Origin: JBHHZM01 sp046758065
GTDB taxonomy: Bacteria > Pseudomonadota > Alphaproteobacteria > JAAXGF01
Assembly (NCBI GenBank): GCA_046758065.1
Contig: JBHHZM010000074.1
Coordinates: 1-15,176 of the forward strand
Direction of reading: 5' to 3'
Length of the DNA stretch: 15,176 nt
Below, one piece after another: positions 1 to 7,035 of this stretch. A program made the position numbers and the translations under genes. The notes under the pieces were generated by a model. The model ran no database searches. It saw nothing but the letters and a program-made list of their open reading frames with translations, and had not been told where the DNA came from. Numbering within the stretch: position 1 is the first letter of the stretch; each line of letters begins with the position of its first letter.

Positions 1-2474
1 GTCGAATCGACGATCATGGCGTTCTGCCCGCCGGTCTCGGCGATCAGCGGCACGATCGGCCCGTCGCGCGCGGCGAGCGTCCGGTTGATCGCCCAGGCCG
101 TCTCGGTCGAGCCGGTGAAGGCAACGCCGGCGATGCGGCCGTCGTTCACCAGCGCCGCGCCCACGGAACCGTCGCCGGGCAGGAGTTGCAGCACCGCGCC
201 CGGCACGCCCGCCTCGTGCAGGAGCCCGACGGCGAAGGCGGCGATCAGGGGCGTCTGCTCGGCCGGCTTGGCGATCACCGCATTGCCCGCGACCAGAGCC
301 GCGCTCACCTGCCCGGTGAAGATGGCGAGCGGAAAATTCCACGGGCTGATGCAGACGAATACCCCGCGCCCGTGGAGCGCAACCGAGTTGGTCTCGCCCG
401 TGGGACCGGGAAGTTCGAGCGGCGCGGCGAAGTCGGCCCGGGCGCACAGCGCATAATAACGGCAGAAATCGACTGCCTCGCGCACCTCGGCGAGGGCGTC
501 GGCAAGCGTCTTGCCGGCCTCGCGAACGCAGATCGCCATCGCCTCGGCGGCACGTTCTTCGAGAAGGTCCGCCATGCGATCGAGATAGCCGGCGCGTATT
601 TCCGCCGGGGTCGCCGCCCAATCCCGCGCCGCCGCCGCGGCATGTGCGAGCGCGCGTTCGATCGCCGTGGCGTCGGCTTCGACGACCGCGCCGACGACGC
701 GTCGCCGGTCGGCAGGATCACACAGCTCGCGGAGCGCACCTTTCTGGCTCTCGACGCCGTCTATGATCGGCGTCGCGCGGCGCGGAGCGTTGAGTGCTTC
801 GCCCATCGCCGCGGCGAGCGGCACGAGCGCGGCCGAATCGCTCAAGTCGATGCCGCGCGAGTTTTTCCGGGCCTCGCCGTAGAGATTTTCGGGCAGGGGA
901 ATGCGGGGATGGGGCTTGACGTCGAGCGCGCGCAGCTTGGCCGCCGGGTCGGCGACGATCTCGGCGATCGGCGCCTTATCGTCGACGATGCGGTTGACGA
1001 ACGACGTGTTGGCCCCGTTCTCGAGCAGACGGCGGACGAGATAGGGCAGCAGTTCCTCGTGACTGCCGACCGGGGCGTAGACCCGGCACGGGACGTTGAG
1101 CTTCCGGGGTCCGACGATCTCGTTGTAGAGCGCGTCCCCCATGCCGTGCAGACGCTGAAACTCGAATGCCCGGCCCTCTCCGGCAAGTTCGAGCACGGTG
1201 GCCAGCGTATGGGCGTTGTGGGTGGCGAACTGCGGATAAAACGCCTCGGGCGCGGCCAGAATCCGGCGCGCGCAGACGATGTAGGAAACGTCGGTCGCGG
1301 GTTTACGGGTGAACACCGGATAGCCTTCGAGACCGCGTTCCTGCGCGCGCTTGATCTCGGTATCCCAATAGGCCCCCTTGACCAGCCGCAAGGGAATGCG
1401 CCGGCCGTAGCGGGCGGCGAGCGCCACCAGCCAGTCTATAACGAACGGCGCGCGCTTCTGGTACGCCTGCAACGCGAAGCCCAGACCCTCCCAGCCGTCG
1501 AGCGACGAATCGCGATAGACCTCGGCGAGGATGTCGAGGGTCGGCTCGAGCCGGTCGGCCTCCTCCGAATCGATCGTGAGTCCGATCCCCTGCGTCTTGG
1601 CGTAGCGCACGAGATCGAGCAACCGAGGGGCAAGCTCGTCCCTCACCCGGTCGAGCTGGGCGTACTCGAAGCGCGGATGCAGCGCCGAGAGCTTGACCGA
1701 AATGCTCGCCCTCGCGAACAGATCGTCGCCCTTGGCCGCCGCGCCGATTGCTTCGATCGCTTCGCGGTAGGCCGCGACATAGCGCTCGGCGTCGGCCATG
1801 GTGTGGGCCGCCTCGCCCAGCATGTCGAACGAGTGGCGATAGCCCTGCGCCTCCGCCGGCGCTGCCCGTTCGAGCGCTTCCCCGATGGTGCGTCCCATCA
1901 CGAACTGGCGACCGAGGATGCGCATTGCCTGCATCAGCGCCTGGCGGATGACGGGCTCGCCGCTCTGGGCGACGAGCCGCCCGAGCACCGATTCGACGTT
2001 GCCGGTAAGGCCGGGATCGAGGCGCACGATCCGGCCGGTGAGCATCAACCCCCAGGTCGAGGCATTGACGAACAGCGAATCGCTTCGCCCCAAATGCCGC
2101 CCCCAGTCGGCGTCGCCCAGCTTGTCGCGGATCAGCCGGTTCGCGGTTTCGCTGTCGGGTATACGCAACAGCGCTTCGGCGAGGCACATGAGGACGACGC
2201 CTTCCTGGCTCGACAGCCCGTATTCGTGAAGAAAGGCATCGATCCCGCCGGCGCCGCGGCGGCCGGCGCGCACCTTCTCGACCAGTTGGGCCGCACGCGC
2301 GGCAATGCGCCCGAGCGCATCGGCGGGCAGCTCCGCCTCGCGCAACAGCGCATTGACGCAGGCGGTTTCGTCGGCGCGGTAGGCGTCGCGGACGGCGGCG
2401 CGCAGCGTGTCGGGCGGTGCCGGTGGGCGGGCGAAGACGAACCGGCCGGACCGGGCTTCTGCCCCGTCGCTCAC
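1..2474 (-). CDS. putA: Bifunctional proline dehydrogenase / P5C dehydrogenase PutA (3' end cut by window edge)
   Basis: PutA oxidises proline to pyrroline-5-carboxylate with FAD, then oxidises the resulting glutamate semialdehyde to glutamate with NAD+. Reading the minus strand from the GTG at 2474 gives 824 uninterrupted codons to the window edge. The proline dehydrogenase barrel shows ISVKLSALHP (K261), TIDSEEADR (D302), LVKGAYWDTEIKRAQ, FATHNAHT, and the substrate-binding helix YLVRRLLENGANTSFVNR (Y478, R481, R482). The aldehyde dehydrogenase half shows SPWNFPLAIFTGQ (N713), a KPAEQTP lysine and the general-base Glu in ETGGQN (E813). The catalytic Cys lies beyond the window. The N-terminus goes straight into the alpha-helical arm and shows no ribbon-helix-helix DNA-binding domain, unlike E. 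coli PutA, so this protein is probably an enzyme only. The GTG start is supported by an AGGGGAAGG Shine-Dalgarno just upstream and by its GTGA overlap with the preceding gene's stop codon. Confidence 0.95.
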   Translation of the reverse strand, partial: MSDGAEARSGRFVFARPPAPPDTLRAAVRDAYRADETACVNALLREAELPADALGRIAARAAQLVEKVRAGRRGAGGIDAFLHEYGLSSQEGVVLMCLAEALLRIPDSETANRLIRDKLGDADWGRHLGRSDSLFVNASTWGLMLTGRIVRLDPGLTGNVESVLGRLVAQSGEPVIRQALMQAMRILGRQFVMGRTIGEALERAAPAEAQGYRHSFDMLGEAAHTMADAERYVAAYREAIEAIGAAAKGDDLFARASISVKLSALHPRFEYAQLDRVRDELAPRLLDLVRYAKTQGIGLTIDSEEADRLEPTLDILAEVYRDSSLDGWEGLGFALQAYQKRAPFVIDWLVALAARYGRRIPLRLVKGAYWDTEIKRAQERGLEGYPVFTRKPATDVSYIVCARRILAAPEAFYPQFATHNAHTLATVLELAGEGRAFEFQRLHGMGDALYNEIVGPRKLNVPCRVYAPVGSHEELLPYLVRRLLENGANTSFVNRIVDDKAPIAEIVADPAAKLRALDVKPHPRIPLPENLYGEARKNSRGIDLSDSAALVPLAAAMGEALNAPRRATPIIDGVESQKGALRELCDPADRRRVVGAVVEADATAIERALAHAAAAARDWAATPAEIRAGYLDRMADLLEERAAEAMAICVREAGKTLADALAEVREAVDFCRYYALCARADFAAPLELPGPTGETNSVALHGRGVFVCISPWNFPLAIFTGQVSAALVAGNAVIAKPAEQTPLIAAFAVGLLHEAGVPGAVLQLLPGDGSVGAALVNDGRIAGVAFTGSTETAWAINRTLAARDGPIVPLIAETGGQNAMIVDS

Positions 2475-4000
2475 CGCCTTCCCCTCGTCAGTTCCATGAC
2501 CCCGGAAGACGTGAGCTTGATGCCGGTCAGCGTGCGCTCATCGTGGGCCATGCGCCACGATAGCATTTTGCGGGCATAGTCGAGAGCGGTCGGGGCGTAC
2601 GCCGGATCGTCCGCCAGGTTTTCGAGTTCTCCGGGATCGTTTTCGATGTCGAACAGGAGCGGCGGCAACCCGGCGAAGTGCACGTATTTGTAGCGGCGGT
2701 CGCGAATAACGGCGAGCGAACATTCGCCGAAGTCCGGGCCGAGTTCGGCTTCGATGCGATCGTCGGCGACGTCGCGGAAGTCGTACTCCCAGTGGACCTC
2801 GCGGCGCCAGCGCGGCGGCGCGCCGCCGTCGAGGAAAGGCTTTAGCGAGCAGCCGTCGCACTGCACCGGGATCTCGCAGCCGATGAGATCGAGGATCGTC
2901 GGCATGATGTCGACGTTCTCGGTGAAGGCGTCGACGACGCGTCCCCGCCCGGCGTCCCATTCGGCGCCCGGCAGACGAATGATGAGCGGCACGAAAAAAG
3001 CCGAATCGAAATAGGTTTCCTTGCCGACGAGCCAGTGGTCGCCGAGGGTGTCGCCGTGGTCGCTGGTGAAAACGATGAGCGTGTCGCCGGCAAGGCCGTT
3101 TCCCTCGAGGAAGGCGACGATGCGGCCGATATGGTGATCGACCTCGGTCATCATGCCGAAGTAGGTGGCGCGCAGGCAGCGTTGGTCGCGTTCGGAGAGC
3201 CCCGCAACGTTGCGGTCGCCGCGCAGTCGGTAGGCGAGAAACGGGTGCTGGCGCGCTTCTTCCTCGGCGGTCGGCTTGCGCACGAAGCCCGGCACCCGGT
3301 CGGGGTCGTAAAGACGATGATAGGGCGCCGGCGCGACATAGGGCGGATGGGGCCGCAGGAAGACGAGATGCAGGAACCAGGGACGATCTTCCTGTCGGGC
3401 GATGAACTTGATCGCTTCGTCGGCGGAGAATGCGGTATCGCTGTGTTCGGCGCGAAAGCGCGCCGGCGCGTCGAACGGCCCGAAGCCGCCGATGGTTCGG
3501 TAGCCGTTCTCGGGCGCGAACATGTCGGAGGGGCGTTCGGTCACCTCGTAACCCTGCTCGGCCAGATAGTTCACCCAGGCGACGGGCTGGGTGGGCAGCA
3601 GCACCAGCGGGTTGAAGCCGGGTAGCACGCCCTCGTAGCCGTTCCTGAGATCGGGGTGGTCAGCGCCATAATCCCGGGGGTCCACCGTGGTGTCCGTATA
3701 GCCGATCAGCGCCGGGTCGTAGCCCGCCTTGCGCGCCTCGAGTGCAATGTTGGTGAAGCGCGAATCGAGCGGCGTGCCGTTGCGCACCGAGCGATGGTTC
3801 ATCAGGTACATCCCGGTATGCAACGACGCCCGGCTCGGACCGCAGGGCGAGCACTGCGCAAAATGGCTGGTGAACATCACTCCGTCGGCGGCGAGCGCGT
3901 CGAGATGCGGAGTCTTGACCGTCGGGTGACCGAGCACCGAGAGTGCTTCACCGCGCCACTGATCGGGGGTGACGTAAAGAACGTTCAACGGCTTTGTCAT
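2471..4000 (-). CDS. Sulfatase-fold hydrolase, phosphonate monoester hydrolase (PMH)-like
   Basis: This 509-residue alkaline-phosphatase-superfamily hydrolase belongs to the sulfatase branch. The motif CSPCGPSRASLHTGMYLMNH contains C53-G-P-S-R57, the CxPxR signature whose Cys is converted to formylglycine. Metal ligands are visible at D13 (TPDQW) and at D314-H315 (FTSDHGDTLGDHW). Family resemblance is closest to the rhizobial phosphonate monoester hydrolase: the stretches LMNHRSVRNGTPLD, GYDPALIGYTDTT, PHPPYVAPAPYH, WEYDFRDV, YKYVHFAGLPPLLFD and LSWRMAHDERTLT recall it from memory. Such enzymes hydrolyse phosphonate monoesters, phosphodiesters and aryl sulfates promiscuously, so the natural substrate is not known. 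There is no signal peptide, so it is probably cytoplasmic. The frame stays open to 4120, but family alignment and an AGGTGG six bases upstream favour the ATG of MTKPLNVLYV at 4000. The stop overlaps the putA start. Confidence 0.9.
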   Translation of the reverse strand: MTKPLNVLYVTPDQWRGEALSVLGHPTVKTPHLDALAADGVMFTSHFAQCSPCGPSRASLHTGMYLMNHRSVRNGTPLDSRFTNIALEARKAGYDPALIGYTDTTVDPRDYGADHPDLRNGYEGVLPGFNPLVLLPTQPVAWVNYLAEQGYEVTERPSDMFAPENGYRTIGGFGPFDAPARFRAEHSDTAFSADEAIKFIARQEDRPWFLHLVFLRPHPPYVAPAPYHRLYDPDRVPGFVRKPTAEEEARQHPFLAYRLRGDRNVAGLSERDQRCLRATYFGMMTEVDHHIGRIVAFLEGNGLAGDTLIVFTSDHGDTLGDHWLVGKETYFDSAFFVPLIIRLPGAEWDAGRGRVVDAFTENVDIMPTILDLIGCEIPVQCDGCSLKPFLDGGAPPRWRREVHWEYDFRDVADDRIEAELGPDFGECSLAVIRDRRYKYVHFAGLPPLLFDIENDPGELENLADDPAYAPTALDYARKMLSWRMAHDERTLTGIKLTSSGVMELTRGRR

Positions 4001-4270
4001 GAAATGCCACCTGCAACTCGCTTCGCACGCAGAAACGCGCGGGCGTTCCAACGGGCCGGGACGGCGTTCCTCCTCCGTCATTTTCGGCGGTGGCATCGTA
4101 CCCGGCGCGCTCGTCAACAAACCGGGCGGCGGCGTGCCTTGGAAGGGTCGGCACCCGGTCCCGCTTTCGTATCCGCGGCGTGCGCACGCCCCATGCCTGT
4201 TTGACAGGAAAGATTATCACGCTATCTAGACGCCTGACCATGTCGCGTCGGCTACGCCTTGGAGGGGGTC
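4001..4270. other. Divergent intergenic region between PMH-like and MBL-fold genes
   Basis: This 270-bp spacer separates two divergently transcribed genes. I see no credible gene in it: the small frames open here have no good Shine-Dalgarno and look like GC-rich random frames. Its right end is distinctly AT-richer (4199-4230) and carries the promoter-like hexamers listed separately. For the minus-strand gene I found TTGACG-like and TACGAT-like hexamers around 4100, but their spacing is too short to accept. No terminator or tRNA-like structure was seen. Confidence 0.6.
4201..4228 (+). promoter_or_regulatory. Probable sigma70-type promoter for the MBL-fold gene
   Basis: A perfect TTGACA (4201-4206) is followed after 16 bases by TATCTA (4223-4228), which matches the -10 consensus at its first three positions. 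The pair lies in the only AT-richer part of the spacer, about 45 bases before the GTG start at 4271. The -10 box is weak, so the call rests mainly on the -35 box and the location. Confidence 0.45.
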
Positions 4271-5100
4271 GTGAGTTTCAAGCTGAAATTCTGGGGCGTG
4301 CGCGGCAGCATCGCCTGCCCCACGGCGAACCACATCGCCTTCGGCGGCAACACCGCCTGCGTCGAGGTCTCCTGCGGCGGCACGCGGATCATTTTCGACG
4401 CCGGCACCGGCATCCGCAATCTCGGACATTGGTTCCTGCGCAAGGACGTCAGGCACGCGACCTTCCTGCTGTCGCACACGCACTGGGACCACATCTATGG
4501 TTTCCCGTTCTTTTCACCCGCGTACCGCGCCGACCGGGCGTTCAATATCATGGCGGGCCATCTCGCGGACCACGGTGGCATCCGCAACGTGCTGTCGGGC
4601 CAAATGGCCGATCCGGTGTTTCCCGTGCCCCTCGAAGCGATGCGTTCCGAGATGACGTTCGAGGATTTCCGCGCCGGGGACAGTTTCGTGCTCGCCGTGG
4701 ACCCACGGATCAACGTCGTCACCGCGCCGCTCAATCATCCCAACGGCGCAACCGGCTACCGCATCGAGTATGACGGCAAGGCGCTGTGTTACGTCACCGA
4801 CACCGAACACGTGGTCGATGCTCCCGATCAGCACGTCCTTGGCCTGATCGAGGGCGCCGATCTGGTGATCTACGATTCGACCTATACCGACGACGAGTTT
4901 GCCGACAAGACCGGCTGGGGCCACTCAACCTGGGAGGAAGGCGTCCGCTTGTGTCAGGCGGCCGGGGCCAAGAACCTGGCTATTTTCCACCATGACCCGG
5001 ACATGAGGACCTGTTCATGGAGGAGATCGAGGCGCGCGCCCGGACCGCCTGGAATGGCGCTCTGGTGGCGCGCGAGCACATGCGCATCATCCTCGTTTGA
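4271..5100 (+). CDS. Metallo-beta-lactamase-fold hydrolase, PhnP/RNase Z-like, with a one-base frameshift near the 3' end
   Basis: This is an MBL-fold metal-dependent hydrolase, probably cytoplasmic and acting on a phosphodiester or related bond; the substrate cannot be read. The N-terminus FWGVRGSIACPT and FGGNTACVEV are typical of the PhnP/RNase Z-like group. The metal motif is H69-T-H71-W-D73-H74, with further ligands at H156 (NHPNG), D177 (YVTDTEH) and the HHDPD near residue 240. The frame breaks at about 5002. Adding one base after GACCCGGAC gives HHDPDHEDLFMEEIEAR and continues through TAWNGALVAREHMRIILV to TGA at 5098-5100, for about 276 residues. Without the correction the frame runs on as nonsense antisense to the next gene. 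Either the gene is recently broken at its C-terminus or the base was lost in sequencing. GTG 4271 is chosen because GGAGGGGG sits at 4261-4268. The TTG at 4259 is less likely. Confidence 0.8.
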
Positions 5101-6163
5101 CGGCCGGGTTCGTTTCCCGGGATTTGGCACGGGCCTTTTCGATCCGCTCGCGCGCCATGCGGTCGGCAACGAGATTGGTCGCCACCCCCTCGGCGTCGGC
5201 CCGTTCGAATATCGCCGTGAGCGTGTCGTAGATTTTCGCCGTCCGCGCCATCGCCTTTTCGGCCTCGTAACCGTCGCGCTCGAACGAGATGTTGACGACG
5301 CCGCCCGCGTTGATGGCGTAGTCCGGCGCGTAAAGCACGCCTCGCGCGGCGAGCGCCTCGCCGTCAGCCGCGCAAGAGAGCTGATTGTTCGCCGTACCAG
5401 CGACGATCGGCGCCTTGATCTCGGGGATTGTGGTTTCGTTGAGCACGCCGCCCAGCGCACACGGCGCGAACACCTCGGCCTCGACCGCGTGAACCTGCTC
5501 GGGCGCCACCGCCTCGGCGCCGAAGTCCGCGATCGCGTTCTCGACCGCCGCCTCGTCGATGTCGCTGACCAGAAGGCGCGCGCCGGCGTCGTGCAGATAT
5601 CCGCAAAGCGCGTGGCCGACATGGCCCAGTCCCTGCACGGCAACCCGCAGGCCGGCGAGATCGTCGCGCCCGAGCTTATGATGCACCGCGGCCTTGATGC
5701 CGCAGAATACCCCCCAGGCGGTCATCGGCGAGGGATCGCCGCTACCGCCGTCGGCGATGCCGGCGACGTGAGGCGTCGCTTCGTGTACGAGCGCCATGTC
5801 CTCGACCGAGGTGCCGACATCCTCGGCGACGATATAGCGACCGGAAAGGCCGTCGACCAGACGGCCAAGGGCGTGCCAGAGCGCCGGCGATTTGTCGCGC
5901 TTCGGGTCGGCGATGATCACCGCCTTACCGCCGCCCTGCGCCGTCCCCGCGAGCGCGTGCTTGTAGGTCATTGCCTTGCTCAGTCGCAGGACGTCGGCAA
6001 GCGCCTCGCGCTCGGAGGCGTAGGGCCACATCCGGCACCCCCCGAGCGCCGGCCCGAGGCTGGTGTCGTGGATGGCGACGATGGCCACAAGAGCGGCCTC
6101 GGCATCGCGCCCGAACACGACCTGCTCGTGATCGTCGAATTCTTCCGCGTCGAAGACGCCCAC
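5087..6163 (-). CDS. Leucine dehydrogenase (Glu/Leu/Phe/Val dehydrogenase family)
   Basis: This NAD-dependent amino-acid dehydrogenase of 358 residues reversibly deaminates branched-chain amino acids, probably leucine, to 2-ketoacids. It matches Bacillus leucine dehydrogenase along its length: AIHDTSLGPALGGCRMWPY, MTYKHALAGTAQGGGKAVI, RYIVAEDVGTSVEDM, the Rossmann motif GLGHVG, YAPCALGG-type and ANNQL motifs, and LYAPDYAINAGGVVNI. The substrate and catalytic lysines K68 and K80 and the aspartate D115 fall at the same numbers as in the Bacillus enzyme. The GTG at 6163 is chosen because it aligns with the family start (GVFDAEEFDDHEQVVFGRD) and has AAAGGA five bases upstream. The frame stays open to 6310, but that extension has no family resemblance. 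Its 3' end overlaps the MBL gene's 3' end by 14 bases. It lies on the same strand as the leucine operon upstream, which supports leucine as substrate, although valine or isoleucine are possible. Confidence 0.92.
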   Translation of the reverse strand: MGVFDAEEFDDHEQVVFGRDAEAALVAIVAIHDTSLGPALGGCRMWPYASEREALADVLRLSKAMTYKHALAGTAQGGGKAVIIADPKRDKSPALWHALGRLVDGLSGRYIVAEDVGTSVEDMALVHEATPHVAGIADGGSGDPSPMTAWGVFCGIKAAVHHKLGRDDLAGLRVAVQGLGHVGHALCGYLHDAGARLLVSDIDEAAVENAIADFGAEAVAPEQVHAVEAEVFAPCALGGVLNETTIPEIKAPIVAGTANNQLSCAADGEALAARGVLYAPDYAINAGGVVNISFERDGYEAEKAMARTAKIYDTLTAIFERADAEGVATNLVADRMARERIEKARAKSRETNPAVKRG

Positions 6164-6181
6164 GTCATCCTTTCCCGCTCG

Positions 6182-6209
6182 CCGGCGGTCGCCGGTTCGA
6201 AGCGAACCG
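6182..6209 (-). promoter_or_regulatory. Overlapping inverted repeats in the leucine dehydrogenase leader
   Basis: Two perfect inverted repeats lie just upstream of the leucine dehydrogenase start. One is CGGTTCG-AAG-CGAACCG (6193-6209, seven-base arms). The other is CCGGCG-GT-CGCCGG (6182-6195, six-base arms). They share 6193-6195, so only one hairpin could form fully at a time in RNA. They lie about 19-46 bases before the GTG. They may be an operator or an RNA switch, or chance in a GC-rich spacer. The rest of the 186-bp spacer (6164-6349) also holds a longer pair CCGACCC/GGGTCGG (6299-6305 and 6331-6337) just after the response-regulator stop, a weak terminator candidate. Confidence 0.3.
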
Positions 6210-6349
6210 CTCACGTTGCCGCCGGCCCGTGAAACCGCCGACAGCGGAGGACGATAGCACGCAGACATGTCGTTCATACTTTCAAAACCTGGTGAAGGCC
6301 GACCCCACACGCCAATCCGAATTCCGCCGCGGGTCGGTGCGACGTCCGC

Positions 6350-6937
6350 TCACGCCTTGTTCTTCGGGATCGTCCTGTTGTTTTTCTTCTTCGCATTCGC
6401 CGGCGACCTGGGTTGCAACGCCGTGGTCGCTCCCGCCACGCTCACCGTGACCGGCGGCGGCTGGCGGCGGTCCTCTCCTTCGCGCACACCGTCCCGGCGC
6501 CGCCGGTCGGGACCGAAGTAGTCGAGCGTCCTGACGAATTCCCGAGGCGTCTCGAGGATCGCGGTAATCCGCGCGAGCAGCGTCGCCGGGGACACCGGCT
6601 TGGCGAGGAAATCGTTGCAGCCGGCATCGCGCGCTTCGACCACCCGTTCGATGTCCGCATGGCCGGTCAGCATGATGATCGGCACGCAGGGACACGGACT
6701 GTCGGGCGAACGCCTCACCCTCTGCGAGAACTTGACGCCGTCGACCGGCTTCATTTTCCAGTCGCAGATGACGAGATCGATGTTGCGGGTGCACAGAATC
6801 TCGTATCCGCTGATGCCGTCGCTGGCCTTGGTAACCGAGCGCACGCCGAGACTCTGGAGTATCTCCGTGAGCAGGTAGTTATTGTGTGCGTTGTCGTCGA
6901 CGAGAAGCACGTCGAGCTCTGAAAGCGGTTTGTCCAC
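6350..6937 (-). CDS. Stand-alone receiver-domain response regulator with basic tail
   Basis: This 195-residue protein has one CheY-like receiver domain (about residues 8-125) and no DNA-binding or enzymatic output domain. Acidic pocket residues are D14-D15 (LLVDDNAHN), the phosphoacceptor is D59 (LVICDWKM), and the conserved T91 (IIMLTGHAD) and K113 (FLAKPVS) are present, so phosphorylation should work. After the receiver comes FVRTLDYFGPDRRRRDG, then a proline-, alanine- and lysine-rich tail ending KKKNNRTIPKNKA. No partner histidine kinase is visible in the window. It may act by protein contact, as CheY-type or phosphorelay proteins do. The start is the GTG at 6937 (VDKPLSELDVLLVDD), which gives the usual receiver N-terminus; its Shine-Dalgarno is weak. 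It lies 98 bases after liuE and 186 bases before leucine dehydrogenase, all on the same strand. Confidence 0.85.
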   Translation of the reverse strand: MDKPLSELDVLLVDDNAHNNYLLTEILQSLGVRSVTKASDGISGYEILCTRNIDLVICDWKMKPVDGVKFSQRVRRSPDSPCPCVPIIMLTGHADIERVVEARDAGCNDFLAKPVSPATLLARITAILETPREFVRTLDYFGPDRRRRDGVREGEDRRQPPPVTVSVAGATTALQPRSPANAKKKNNRTIPKNKA

Positions 6938-7035
6938 GCTCTACACGCCCTGCCCTTGAAAAGCGAAAGCCGCGGCCTCGTCGGATCGACCCGAGATTGT
7001 GCGCGAATTCTAGACCGGGAATGGTAAATGCCGGC

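Noticed and set aside
186..2579. 797-codon open frame on the plus strand
   Set aside because: It is antisense to the clearly recognisable putA, with Arg/Gly-rich composition and no family motifs; long antisense frames are expected in GC-rich genes.
4090..4773. Small frames crossing the 4001-4270 spacer as possible leader genes
   Set aside because: They lack ribosome-binding sites, are Arg-rich, and run out of frame into the MBL gene.
5005..6232. Continuation of the MBL frame over the leucine dehydrogenase gene
   Set aside because: After the break near 5002 the protein has no MBL resemblance and reads antisense to leucine dehydrogenase; a one-base correction restores a natural stop at 5100.
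6164..6310. In-frame upstream extension of leucine dehydrogenase
   Set aside because: The extra 49 codons match nothing in the family, while GTG 6163 has a good ribosome-binding site and the canonical N-terminus.
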